Positions 6,190 through 13,399 of a stretch of DNA of 13,399 bases are shown here, piece after piece. Every line of letters begins with the position of its first letter. The first letter of the stretch is position 1. Below the pieces are notes generated by a model. The model saw only the letters and a program-made list of their open reading frames with translations. It made no database searches and was not told the DNA's origin. The stretch comes from JBBRWV01 sp038248985 (GTDB lineage: Bacteria > Planctomycetota > Phycisphaerae > WQYP01), in assembly GCA_038248985.1 (NCBI GenBank), contig JBBRWV010000106.1, positions 1-13,399 of the forward strand, written 5' to 3'. The position numbers were made by a program, and so were the translations under genes.

Positions 6190-6645
6190 ATGCCTATTGC
6201 CGTCGGCCAGGAAGCCCCGGATTTTGAACTCGACAACCAGGACAAGCTGAAGGTCAAGCTCTCCAGTTTTCGCGGCAAAAAAAAAGTGGTGTTGGCTTTC
6301 TACCCGCTCGACTGGTCACCAGTTTGCAGCAATGAACACCAATGCTTCACCACGGATTTGCCACAGTTTGAGGCTAAAGACGCCATACTCCTGGGCATTT
6401 CCATCGACTCGGTTTGGTGTCACAAGGCCTTCCGCGAGGCCAAGGGAATTACGTATGATCTGCTGTCGGACATGCACCGTGAGGTGGTAAAAAGATACGA
6501 TCTGTTTCTGGCTGAGGGCAACATCGGACGTCGCGCGACGGTGATCGTCGACACGGCCGGCAAAGTTGCCTTCTTCAAGGAGCAGCCCCTGCGCCAGGAG
6601 CGCGACGATGCCGAAATCCTGGCCGCGCTCGATTCCACCACCTGA
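6190..6645 (+). CDS. Peroxiredoxin (AhpC/TSA, Bcp/AhpE-like)
   Basis: Thiol peroxidase of 151 residues that would reduce H2O2 and organic peroxides in the cytoplasm. The thioredoxin-fold core is recognisable: GQEAPDFELDNQ, the catalytic motif YPLDWSPVCSNE with peroxidatic Cys46 and Ser43 where most members have Thr, then GISIDSV, and TVIVDTAGKVAF near the end. Arg115 or Arg116 precedes this strand at the usual activating position. Two further cysteines, Cys52 and Cys77 (SVWCHKAF), could serve as resolving residues; Cys77 sits where many relatives have Ser. The start is clear: AAGGAG lies 5 nt before the ATG. The gene is divergent from the metal-transport operon and is followed after 48 bp by the HAD phosphatase on the same strand, so the two may be cotranscribed. 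Confidence 0.92.
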   Translation: MPIAVGQEAPDFELDNQDKLKVKLSSFRGKKKVVLAFYPLDWSPVCSNEHQCFTTDLPQFEAKDAILLGISIDSVWCHKAFREAKGITYDLLSDMHREVVKRYDLFLAEGNIGRRATVIVDTAGKVAFFKEQPLRQERDDAEILAALDSTT

Positions 6646-6693
6646 AAACTTGGCCCTCTTTCCCACGTGCTCCCCTTTGAAACCGCCAGACTC

Positions 6694-7407
6694 ATGCCTG
6701 AATCCTGCATCATTTTCGACTTCGACGGCGTCATTGCCGACACGGAATGCCTGCACTTGCACGCCTACAACGCCGCGTTCAGCCATCACGCAGAGATGAT
6801 TGGCGGCCCATTGACCATCTCGCCCAGCGAGTATTTTTCGCGCTATGTGGTGTACGGAGACGTCGAAGGTTTCTCCATGATGCTGCGCCATTATGGCCGC
6901 CCGCATGATGAAGTTGTTCTCCACAAACTCGCCGCCGCAAAGCATGAGTTTTTCACACGGGCCAGCCACGGAAACACGGAACCGTTACCGGGCGTTCGTG
7001 AGATGCTCACATTTCTTGAGAATAGTCGAATCCCCCACGCCATCTGTTCCGGCGCGCGCCGCGCTGAAATTGTTCATCATCTCGAAGTCTTTAACCTGCT
7101 GCACCATTTTGACGTAATCGTTTCCATCGAAGATGTCCAGCACGGAAAGCCTGACCCGGAAGGATACAACTTGGCGTTTGAGAAGCTCAACGAGCAGTTC
7201 GACGCAGAGTTGTCCAAGAGTTCTTCGCTGGTCATTGAAGACTCGGCGGGCGGGATCGCTGCGGGCCAAGCGGCGGGACTGCGCGTGCTGGGCGTGGCCA
7301 CAAGTCTCCCGCTCGAAGAACTCCGTCGACATGCGACATTTGCCGTGAATTCACTGGCCGATGTTTCATCCACCCAGCTAGCCGAATGGCTGCAAATGCG
7401 GCAGTAG
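6694..7407 (+). CDS. HAD-superfamily phosphatase/phosphomutase (phosphoglycolate phosphatase or beta-phosphoglucomutase-like)
   Basis: Cytosolic HAD hydrolase of 237 residues. Motif I is DFDGVIADTE (9-18) with nucleophile Asp9 and acid/base Asp11; motif II Ser119 is in CSGARR; motif III Lys152 is in GKPDPEGY; motif IV IEDSAGGIAAGQAAG (181-195) supplies the Mg2+-binding acidic pair. The helical cap inserted after motif I and the PLPGVREML segment place it in subfamily I with Gph, PgmB and similar sugar-phosphate phosphatases. The exact substrate cannot be read from the sequence; the cap sequence does not settle phosphatase versus mutase. The ATG at 6694 starts just before motif I as is usual; an in-frame GTG at 6667 would add nine residues. 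Neither has a good ribosome site. Its 3' end faces that of the glycosyltransferase gene with 13 bp between stops. Confidence 0.9.
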   Translation: MPESCIIFDFDGVIADTECLHLHAYNAAFSHHAEMIGGPLTISPSEYFSRYVVYGDVEGFSMMLRHYGRPHDEVVLHKLAAAKHEFFTRASHGNTEPLPGVREMLTFLENSRIPHAICSGARRAEIVHHLEVFNLLHHFDVIVSIEDVQHGKPDPEGYNLAFEKLNEQFDAELSKSSSLVIEDSAGGIAAGQAAGLRVLGVATSLPLEELRRHATFAVNSLADVSSTQLAEWLQMRQ

Positions 7408-7420
7408 GCGTGCTGGCAGT

Positions 7421-9091
7421 TCAAAAAGAAACCACGCGTGCCCAAGCTTGCCACGCCGCGCGATAGGCCGATTCCAGGTGCGCGACGAAAGTTGGCGCAT
7501 CTGTGATGCCGCAGTTAAGAAGTTGAAATCGAAGTTGTGCACGCAAAGCGACCAACTCCTGTAAATCGCGAGTAAATAGATAGCTGCGACGAACGTATCC
7601 CTTGGTGGAATTGGCAATCCACTCCGGCATGTTGATCTGCGCCAGCAGACTCATTCCCACCCGACCGGCATGCGATTTTCCCTTCAGCGTGAGCACGGGC
7701 ACGCCCATGAACAGGGCTTCCAGTGTCGTCGCGGCACCATTGCAGGGAAAGGGATCAAGTGCGACGTCTACCCGGCCATATAAAGCCAAATGCGCCTTGT
7801 ACTCCAAACCTGCGGGGGAGAATTCGATCCGCTCCGGCGCAATATTCTGTGTGGCGAATACGGCGAGAATGCGCTCCTGTACGCTCCCGAGAGAAAACGC
7901 GTCCGCTTTCAAAAGAAGCCGTGACTTAGGGACGGCCGCGAGCACTTTCGCCCAAACCTCCAGCACGGCAGGCGTGATCTTGGCAAAATTATTGAATGAA
8001 CCAAACGTGATGTGTCCGTGCTCCAATGCGGGCAGACCGGCCACGGGGGGGGCGTCTACCGGGGGTTGAAAACACCATGCGGAACTCGGCAGACGCAACA
8101 ATTTTTCGGTGTAATATTTATCCGCATCATTAGGTGGATCGGAAATCGCATCGGTTATGCGATAATCGATCGCCTTCATTCCGGTCGTGTTCGGATAGCC
8201 CAGATAGCTCATCTGGATCGGCGCCGGTCGCCGGGCAAACATCGGCAATCGCCCTCCGGATCCGTGGCCGGAAAGATCCACGAGAATATCGATGACGTCT
8301 CCATGAATCAGCTTGGCCGCCTGTTCGTCGGACAGTCCATAGATCGGGCGAAAAGTCAGCGGCAATGCGGCGATGCGTTTGGATATCGCGTCGGGCATCA
8401 ACACATTGGAATAGCAGTAAACCTGAACTTTTTTTCGGTCATGCGCGGTCAAAATGGGCTCGATAAAATTGGCCGCCGAATGGCATCGAAAATCCGCAGA
8501 TACGTACCCTACGCGGAGGATTCGCTGAGGCTCGCGCGTATTGCGGTTCACACCTATGGGGGGTGCGCCCAGAGTGTGCGCGGTGGCCCAGCGCAGATGC
8601 TGTTCGAAAATTTCTTCCCGATCTGCGGATTCCATGTGGTTCAAGAGGGCCAGCGCGTTGGAGTGGATGGCGGAGTTGCGCGGATCCAGAGAGATCGCGC
8701 GGTTATAGGATTTGAGCGCCTCAGCATGCAATGACAGGCGTTCGAGCGCGCCGCCCAAATTGGCGTGCGCGGCAAACGAATTGGGATCCAGGGCAATCGC
8801 CTTTTCATAGGCATTGACGGCCTCGCCGAGTTGCCCGGTGAACTTATAGATGTTTCCAAGATTGGCGTAAGCATCGGCCGTGGGCTTGGCGGACAGCGAT
8901 TTTTGAAGGAACTCCAATGCCTGGGGGTTCCGTCCGCACTGGTGCATCACCACACCGAGCATGTTGAGGACCAGGGGTTCCTGTTCATCAAAGGCGAGAG
9001 CCTCGCGATAGTCGTGCTCGGCCTTTTGCAGTCGTCCAGCGCGATGATGGGCCAAACCCGTGTCAAAAAGAAATTGTTGGAGTCGCTTCAT
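7421..9091 (-). CDS. TPR-containing glycosyltransferase, O-GlcNAc transferase/SPINDLY type (GT41)
   Basis: Predicted cytoplasmic glycosyltransferase of 556 residues. Residues 5-140 form about four tetratricopeptide repeats, such as ADAYANLGNIYKFTGQLGEA followed by YEKAIALDP. The rest matches the catalytic region of the O-GlcNAc transferase family: ILRVGYVSADFRCHSAANF (191-209) with His204 near the position of the important His of eukaryotic OGT, MSYLGYPNTTG (294-304), FGSFNNFAKITP (363-374), and the nucleotide-sugar motif DPFPCNGAATTLEALFMGVPV (447-466). Family members move GlcNAc or fucose from a nucleotide sugar to Ser/Thr of proteins; bacterial homologues also act on other acceptors. The donor here is not predictable. 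I start at ATG 9091, where the TPR region begins; an in-frame GTG at 9241 would add 50 residues of unfamiliar sequence, and neither has a good ribosome site. The gene stands alone. Confidence 0.88.
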   Translation of the reverse strand: MKRLQQFLFDTGLAHHRAGRLQKAEHDYREALAFDEQEPLVLNMLGVVMHQCGRNPQALEFLQKSLSAKPTADAYANLGNIYKFTGQLGEAVNAYEKAIALDPNSFAAHANLGGALERLSLHAEALKSYNRAISLDPRNSAIHSNALALLNHMESADREEIFEQHLRWATAHTLGAPPIGVNRNTREPQRILRVGYVSADFRCHSAANFIEPILTAHDRKKVQVYCYSNVLMPDAISKRIAALPLTFRPIYGLSDEQAAKLIHGDVIDILVDLSGHGSGGRLPMFARRPAPIQMSYLGYPNTTGMKAIDYRITDAISDPPNDADKYYTEKLLRLPSSAWCFQPPVDAPPVAGLPALEHGHITFGSFNNFAKITPAVLEVWAKVLAAVPKSRLLLKADAFSLGSVQERILAVFATQNIAPERIEFSPAGLEYKAHLALYGRVDVALDPFPCNGAATTLEALFMGVPVLTLKGKSHAGRVGMSLLAQINMPEWIANSTKGYVRRSYLFTRDLQELVALRAQLRFQLLNCGITDAPTFVAHLESAYRAAWQAWARVVSF

Positions 9092-9384
9092 ACCGTGCGA
9101 AGTATCAGGGACAAAGGGTGGGGCACGCAACAAAGAATTGCGGGCAGGCCAATTATATCGCTCAGGAAATGTTCGCCGTGCGTTAGCGTGGTGAACTGAC
9201 CCGACCAATCTCGCACTTATTTTCTTCTCTGCGCGGACCACTCAGAGGTACAATTAGCTCTGCCAGCCTCACCTTCTTGATTACCACGGGTTAAAAACTC
9301 AATTCAGATCGATGACTCACGCGGTTGCGTTCAACTGCGTATATACGTTTTTGTTCACCTTCATTCGTCGCAAGGAGCCAAACC
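9092..9384. other. Gene-free divergent region before the aldehyde dehydrogenase
   Basis: About 290 bp with no supported gene; the frame of the glycosyltransferase stays open to 9241 but shows no family similarity there. A perfect 10-bp palindrome CGTATATACG (9338-9347) lies 37 bp before the dehydrogenase start and contains TATATA, a possible -10 box without a matching -35. Confidence 0.4.
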
Positions 9385-10900
9385 ATGACGACTATTGAAT
9401 CTCACGCCGCGCGCCTAGCGCCAAAATCCCCCGGCAAAAGCGTCGGTAAACTGCCAGTCAAAATCCGTCAGACCAAGATGCTGATAAACGGCCTCTGGAC
9501 GAATGCTCAATCCGGAAGGACCTTTGAAACCATCAATCCCGCGACGGGAGAAGTCATCGCACAAGTCGCCGAAGGCGACAAGGCCGATGTGGATAAAGCA
9601 GTCATCGCCGCACGAAATGCGTTTGAGAAAGGGGCTTGGCGCAAAATGTCAGCCCGGCAACGCGGACGAATTTTGTATAACCTCGGCGACCTCGTGGAAA
9701 AAAACAAGGAAGAACTGGCGCTTCTCGAATCGCTGGACAACGGCAAGCCACTGCGCGATGCGCTGGCGGCCGATCTGCCTCTGGCCATTGATTGCTACCG
9801 CTACTATGCCGGCTGGGCGGACAAGATCGAAGGGAAGACGATACCCATCAACGGGCCATACTTCTGTTACACCTGGCACGAACCGGTCGGCGTGGTCGGG
9901 CAGATTATTCCATGGAACTTCCCGATCCTCATGCAGGCGTGGAAGTTGGGACCAGCTCTGGCTACTGGTTGTACTGTGATCCTGAAACCAGCGGAACAAA
10001 CCCCCCTGACGGCACTGCGAATTGGTGAACTGGCCTTGGAAGCCGGCTTGCCGGAAGGTGTGCTCAATATCATTCCGGGATATGGCCAGACCGCGGGGGC
10101 CGCCATCGCCGAGCACGACGATGTTGACAAGGTGGCGTTCACGGGATCCACCCAAGTGGGCAAATTGATCATGCAAGCGGCGGCGAGATCCAATCTCAAG
10201 CGGGTCACACTCGAACTGGGCGGCAAATCGCCGAATATTGTCTTTGCCGACGCGGATATTGACGCTGCCGTGGAAGGTGCGTTTTTCGCACTCTTTTTCA
10301 ATCAGGGCCAATGCTGCTGCGCCGGTTCGCGTCTATTTGTTGAAGAAAAAATCCATGATGAGTTTCTGAAAAAACTGACCGCCCGTACCAAGAAACAAAA
10401 GGTGGGTGATCCCTTTGACATGAAGACTACCCAGGGACCGCAAGTTTCGCAGGAGCAATTCGATCGCGTCATGGGATACATCAAATTCGGGCAAGGAGCA
10501 GGGCGCCAAGCTCGTTCACGGCGGTGAGCGCCATGGAAAACAAGGCTATTTCATTCAGCCCACGATCTTTTCCGATGTTCAAGACCACATGAAAATATGC
10601 CAGGAAGAAATTTTTGGACCGGTGCTTTCGGTCATCCGCTTCAAGAATATCGCGGAAGTTATTGAACGTGGCAACAAAAACATGTACGGCCTGGCGGCGG
10701 CAGTGTGGACCAAGGACATCCAAAAGGCCCATCGCCTGGCCGCCGAACTTCGCGCCGGCACCGTGTGGATCAACTGTTACGATGTTTTTGATACCGCGGC
10801 ACCCTTCGGCGGATTCAAGATGTCGGGCATCGGCCGCGAACTGGGCGAGTATGCATTGCGCAATTACACGGAGATCAAGACCGTGACAGTAGCGATGTAG
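9385..10900 (+). pseudogene. NAD(P)-dependent aldehyde dehydrogenase (ALDH1/2 type) split by a one-base frameshift
   Basis: Oxidises aldehydes to acids with NAD(P)+. The first part runs in frame from ATG 9385 (AAGGAG 7 nt upstream). It includes PWNFP with oxyanion Asn178, ILKPAEQTP with Lys201, FTGSTQVG (252-259), general-base Glu277 in LELGGKSPN, and catalytic Cys311 in NQGQCCCAGSR. After GYIKFG near 10490 this frame goes wrong and stops at 10527. The next frame, from AAG at 10493, gives KEQGAKLVHGGE, then YFIQPTIF, EEIFGPVLSV and PFGGFKMSGIGRELG to the stop at 10900. Removing one G from the GGG at 10489-10491 restores a 504-residue protein of normal family length. Every catalytic segment is intact, so the lesion is recent or a sequencing/assembly error; if real, the truncated product lacks the C-terminal substrate and oligomerisation part. 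A strong terminator follows. Confidence 0.88.
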
Positions 10901-10933
10901 CGCGAAATCCGCCCCGCCCAGATGGAATAGGAT

Positions 10934-10965
10934 GCCCCGCTGATTGCAGTCAGCGGGGCTTTTTT
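10934..10965 (+). terminator. Strong rho-independent terminator after the aldehyde dehydrogenase
   Basis: GCCCCGCTGA (10934-10943) and TCAGCGGGGC (10950-10959) form a perfect 10-bp stem around TTGCAG, followed directly by six T (10960-10965). It ends plus-strand transcription 33 bp after the dehydrogenase stop, and its T-tract overlaps the stop codon of the convergent acyltransferase gene. Read from the minus strand the hairpin is not followed by a T-tract, so it works best in one direction. Confidence 0.92.
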
Positions 10966-12328
10966 ACACGACCATACGTAAGGGATTTTCCAGCAGCGCC
11001 TTCAGTTCCTGCATGAATTTGGCCCCGGTGGCACCGTCCACAACGCGGTGATCGGCACTGAGGGAGAGGTTCATGACCTGGGCTGCGACGATCTCGCGTT
11101 TGCCGGCGACATCGCGAACAACGGGCTTCCAGCTTGTTCCGCCGACGGCCAGGATTGCGGATTCCGGGGGATTGATGATCGCCTGGAAATCTTTCACGCC
11201 GTACATGCCGAGGTTGCTGATGGTGAACGTGGAGCCGGTCATCTGCTCGACTTTGAGTTTGCGGGCCCGTCCCAGATCCGCGAGTTGCTTGATCTCCGCG
11301 GAAATTTGCCGAACACCCTTGGTGTGAGCTTGCCGAATGACTGGGACGACGAGACCATCCTCGAGAGCCACGGCAATGCCCAGGTCGACGGTGCCGTGCT
11401 GGATGATGGCGGTTTCGGCAAAGCTGCTGTTGATGCCCGGAGAACGAGTCAGGGCTAAGGCGCAGGCTCGGGCAATGAAGTCGGTGACGGAGATTTTTTC
11501 CGGCTCTATTTGCGTGTTGATCACGGCGCGAAGGTTGAGCAAGGCATCCATTTCGACATCCATCGAGACGTAAAAATGGGGGATATTTTGTTTGCTGCTG
11601 ACCAGCCGGCGAGCAATGGTTTGACGCATGTTGGAGAGGGGAAGCGTCTTTTGCTCAAGTTTGAGCGCCAGGTGCATCGGTGCGGCCTGGGCAGTCGTGG
11701 AGGGGCCGGCGCTCATGACTTTGCCGGGCTGAATTGGCGGTGTTGCCGGGGAAGATGCGGAGGCTTTGGAGACGCGGGCCGCGGCTTCAAGAATGTCACG
11801 TTTGATGATACGCCCGTCGGGGCCGGTACCCTGAATGAGGGCGAGTTCGACGCCGTTTTCTTCGGCCAATTTTCTGGCGAGCGGGCTGACACGGATCTTG
11901 CCGTCGGAGCGGAGCACGGTGGGTTCGCTGCCTTCGTGATGGTCTTCGACGGCGATGGGAGCCTCGGCGGGCTTGAGGGCTTCAGGCTGGGCCGCGGGCT
12001 GCGAAGCCGGGGCATTGGGTTTGGCCGCGACCGGGGCCGAATCTGCAGCACCGCCCTTGACTGCGGCGGCGACGGCTTTGACGTCCTCACCGGGTTTTGC
12101 GATGACGACGATCAGGGCGCCGACAGCGGTGGTGCCGCCCTCAGGAATGACGATTTTGGCGATTGTTCCGCCTTCAAAGACTTCAAGTTCCTGCGTGGCT
12201 TTGTCGGTTTCCACTTCGGCGATCATGTCGCCGGGTTTGACTTCGTCGCCTTCTTTTTTCAACCACTTGGCAAGTGTAGCCTCGGTCATTGTGTCGGTGA
12301 GTTTGGGCATCGTAATTTCAATAGGCAT
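10964..12328 (-). CDS. Dihydrolipoamide acyltransferase, E2 of a 2-oxoacid dehydrogenase complex (pyruvate type likely)
   Basis: Core acyltransferase of 454 residues that carries acyl groups on a lipoyl arm and transfers them to CoA. Order of domains: one lipoyl domain (1-80) with the lipoylated Lys43 in VETDKATQELE; an Ala/Pro-rich hinge (85-140); a peripheral-subunit-binding domain (146-182, VSPLARKLAEENGV ... GRIIKRDIL); a second hinge (185-220); and the catalytic domain (225-454), ending with LSADHRVVDGATG, which holds catalytic His427 and Asp431. MPKLTDTMTEATLAKWLKKEGD and the NPLRMVV end are typical of pyruvate dehydrogenase E2, but branched-chain or acetoin types cannot be excluded. 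The ATG follows AAGGA by 7 nt. The partner E1 and E3 genes are not adjacent: a 372-bp gap and a ferredoxin lie upstream and a convergent gene downstream. Confidence 0.93.
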   Translation of the reverse strand: MPIEITMPKLTDTMTEATLAKWLKKEGDEVKPGDMIAEVETDKATQELEVFEGGTIAKIVIPEGGTTAVGALIVVIAKPGEDVKAVAAAVKGGAADSAPVAAKPNAPASQPAAQPEALKPAEAPIAVEDHHEGSEPTVLRSDGKIRVSPLARKLAEENGVELALIQGTGPDGRIIKRDILEAAARVSKASASSPATPPIQPGKVMSAGPSTTAQAAPMHLALKLEQKTLPLSNMRQTIARRLVSSKQNIPHFYVSMDVEMDALLNLRAVINTQIEPEKISVTDFIARACALALTRSPGINSSFAETAIIQHGTVDLGIAVALEDGLVVPVIRQAHTKGVRQISAEIKQLADLGRARKLKVEQMTGSTFTISNLGMYGVKDFQAIINPPESAILAVGGTSWKPVVRDVAGKREIVAAQVMNLSLSADHRVVDGATGAKFMQELKALLENPLRMVV

Positions 12329-12700
12329 GATCGAGTCCTTCTGGGCAACGGGCTATTTTTTCACAGAGTATTCAGTTTAAGCGGATATGCGGTGGCGGGG
12401 AAGCGCTGCGTGGGGACGTTTTTGGCGCTGGCGCGGATGAAATGGTGAAATGACGGAGGAATGGTTGCGCAATTGCAATCGGGAAGGTAAGTTGCTAAAA
12501 GAAAACAATCATGATGCCACGCCCGCGAATTTTCCCTCGGTGGTTCAGCCGCGCTGCTCGCGAAGGGGCGCATTGCTGAGGGGGTGGATTATTGTGCCGC
12601 ATCCGGTTTCCCGGATGGGGATTTTTTTCTCGATTATTGGGAAGCAGCCTTAAGTCCTTAAACTGGACGGGCTTGCGACTGCGAATTTAGGAGCTTAATT
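12329..12700. other. Gene-free divergent region between the E2 and ferredoxin genes
   Basis: About 370 bp with no supported gene. It holds overlapping palindromes TTGCGCAA and GCAATTGC at 12465-12478 on the E2 side, a terminator-like hairpin at 12600-12628, and a small inverted repeat TTAAG-TC-CTTAA at 12650-12661, 39 bp before the ferredoxin start. A 70-codon minus-strand open frame at 12361-12573 shows no recognisable protein features. I found no convincing -35/-10 pair. Confidence 0.45.
12600..12628 (+). terminator. Hairpin plus T-tract in the ferredoxin leader (terminator or attenuator)
   Basis: CATCCGG (12600-12606) and CCGGATG (12611-12617) pair perfectly around TTTC, followed by GGGA and seven T (12622-12628). 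The shape is that of an intrinsic terminator with a 4-nt offset. No plus-strand gene precedes it, so it may end a small RNA or a leader transcript, or guard against read-through toward the ferredoxin gene. Confidence 0.4.
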
Positions 12701-12961
12701 ATGCCTCACATTATTACTGAGCCGTGCATTGGGACGCGGGATACGGCGTGCGTGAACGTTTGCCCGGTGGATTGCATTCATCCGCGGAAGGATGAAACGG
12801 ATTTTGATGCGGCCAAGATGCTGTATATCGATCCGGATACGTGCATTGACTGCGGGCTGTGCATTGATGAGTGCCCGGTGAAGGCGATTTTTACGGAAGA
12901 TGACGTGCCTGCGGAATGGAAGAATTACATCCAGATTAACGCGGACCACTACAAAAAATGA
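12701..12961 (+). CDS. Ferredoxin with two iron-sulfur cluster motifs (7Fe/FdxA-like)
   Basis: Small cytoplasmic electron carrier of 86 residues. The C-terminal cluster motif is complete: Cys48-x2-Cys51-x2-Cys54-x3-Cys58-Pro. The N-terminal motif is Cys9-x7-Cys17-x3-Cys21-Pro with Cys25 four residues on; the second Cys of a standard CxxCxxC motif is absent and Asp14 lies between Cys9 and Cys17. That layout is typical of ferredoxins carrying one [3Fe-4S] and one [4Fe-4S] cluster, and PCIGTRDTACVNVCPVDCIHP matches that family well. Low-potential electron transfer to or from an unidentified partner is the likely role. The ATG follows AGGAG by 8 nt. It faces away from the E2 gene and is followed by a G-rich spacer and the acetyltransferase gene on the same strand. 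Confidence 0.93.
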   Translation: MPHIITEPCIGTRDTACVNVCPVDCIHPRKDETDFDAAKMLYIDPDTCIDCGLCIDECPVKAIFTEDDVPAEWKNYIQINADHYKK

Positions 12962-13008
12962 GGGGAAAGGGGGGGGGGTGAGGGGGGTGTTGAAGGGGGG
13001 AAAGGGGG
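12962..13008 (+). repeat. G-tract spacer with quadruplex potential
   Basis: Directly after the ferredoxin stop there are five or more G runs of 4-10 nt, separated by AAA, TGA, TGTTGAA and AAA. The message would carry them too. The spacing satisfies the simple rule for an intramolecular G-quadruplex; long homopolymer runs like this are also prone to length errors. Confidence 0.65.
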
Positions 13009-13050
13009 TATGATTGTGATCGGCGCGGGACTTTTTGGAAAGGTTGGAAA

Positions 13051-13399
13051 ATGGATCTTTTGGTTCCACTGTATCGACTGCCTCCGGCGGCTCCGCTTTT
13101 GGAAAAGTTGGGGAAGGAGGGGATCAGGGTGCGGCGCGCTCGTAATTATGAAAAAACGGTTTTACGGATCTTTGTGGAGAAGCATTTTACGGTAGGTTGG
13201 GCGGACGAAATTGAGGCGGGGTATCGACACATGGAGCCGTCGATTCTGGTGGCGGTGCGGGAGAAGAAGGTCATCGGATTTGCGGCGTACGATTGCACAC
13301 GGCGGGGATATTTTGGGCCGACGGGCGTGGATGAAGCGTATCGCGGCAAGGGGGTGGGAAAGGCGCTGCTGCTGGCGGCGCTAGAAGGTCTTTACCAGA
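13051..13399 (+). CDS. GNAT-family N-acetyltransferase (3' end off the window)
   Basis: The open frame runs from ATG 13051 to the edge, giving 116 residues without a stop. It starts MDLLVPLYRLPPAAPLLEKL, continues IRVRRARNYEK and HFTVGWADEIE, and has the acetyl-CoA-binding motif A in FGPTGVDEAYRGKGVGKALL (Arg/Gln-x-x-Gly-x-Gly/Ala type, RGKGVG). The preceding strand pair, SILVAVREKKVIGFAAYDCT, is the normal GNAT beta-hairpin. This layout matches a common bacterial GNAT subfamily of unknown substrate; I cannot assign one. A GTG at 13129 with AAGGAGG 8 nt upstream is an alternative start, but it would remove the N-terminal strand typical of this subfamily, so ATG 13051 is preferred. The gene follows the ferredoxin by 89 bp, including the G-tract spacer. 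Confidence 0.85.
   Translation, partial: MDLLVPLYRLPPAAPLLEKLGKEGIRVRRARNYEKTVLRIFVEKHFTVGWADEIEAGYRHMEPSILVAVREKKVIGFAAYDCTRRGYFGPTGVDEAYRGKGVGKALLLAALEGLYQ

Noticed and set aside
11510..12448. Plus-strand open frame of 312 codons, glycine- and phenylalanine-rich
   Set aside because: It lies opposite the E2 gene, whose lipoyl, subunit-binding and catalytic motifs are unmistakable.
12636..12650. GGGAAGCAGCC, reminiscent of the conserved GGAAGCAGCC of bacterial SRP RNA
   Set aside because: The facing AGGUC-type strand and the surrounding helix of SRP RNA are missing, so the match is coincidental.
13010..13195. Plus-strand ATG frame of 61 codons overlapping the acetyltransferase start
   Set aside because: It is out of frame with the acetyltransferase, which has clear GNAT motifs and runs through the whole region.
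1..13399. CRISPR arrays, insertion sequences, tRNA/rRNA genes and phage or toxin-antitoxin modules
   Set aside because: I looked for regularly spaced repeats, transposase motifs, terminal inverted repeats and tRNA-like cloverleafs by eye and found none; a covariance-model scan would be the decisive check.

Overview
The window looks like chromosomal DNA of a free-living, moderately GC-rich bacterium. It is compact, with mostly AGGAG-type ribosome sites and occasional GTG starts. I see no phage, transposon, plasmid, CRISPR, tRNA or rRNA signal. The gene mix (lipoyl-dependent E2, SPINDLY-type glycosyltransferase, degenerate-receiver GGDEF protein) would suit a Planctomycetota/Verrucomicrobiota-type lineage, but that is only an impression; no marker gene here settles it.

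Layout from left to right. Positions 1-2178 hold two minus-strand genes with a very G-rich coding strand: a gene of unknown function (1360-2178) and, downstream of it, a GGDEF regulator with a degenerate receiver domain that runs off the left edge (1-1227). Positions 2179-2682 are a divergent promoter region; a TTGACA promoter and a leader of about 175 nt precede a cold-shock protein gene (2683-2913). A minus-strand metal-uptake operon follows (2970-5960), in transcription order substrate-binding lipoprotein, ATPase, permease (zinc/manganese type). Its promoter region carries a perfect 7-3-7 inverted repeat that I predict is a metalloregulator site.

On the plus strand, a peroxiredoxin (6190-6645) and a HAD phosphatase (6694-7407) come next, convergent with a TPR/GT41 glycosyltransferase on the minus strand (7421-9091). 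A plus-strand aldehyde dehydrogenase (9385-10900) is interrupted by a one-base frameshift near 10490 and ends at a strong intrinsic terminator. It is convergent with a minus-strand dihydrolipoamide acyltransferase (10964-12328). After a 372-bp gap come a ferredoxin (12701-12961), a G-tract spacer, and a GNAT acetyltransferase cut by the right edge.

Most neighbours look like independent housekeeping or stress units (metal supply, peroxide removal, aldehyde oxidation, 2-oxoacid oxidation, electron transfer). The only clear operon is the metal transporter. I do not see a convincing new multi-gene system. The points most worth checking are the frameshifted dehydrogenase, the predicted metal operator, the histidine-rich segments on all three transporter subunits, and the degenerate-receiver/unknown-protein pair at the left edge.
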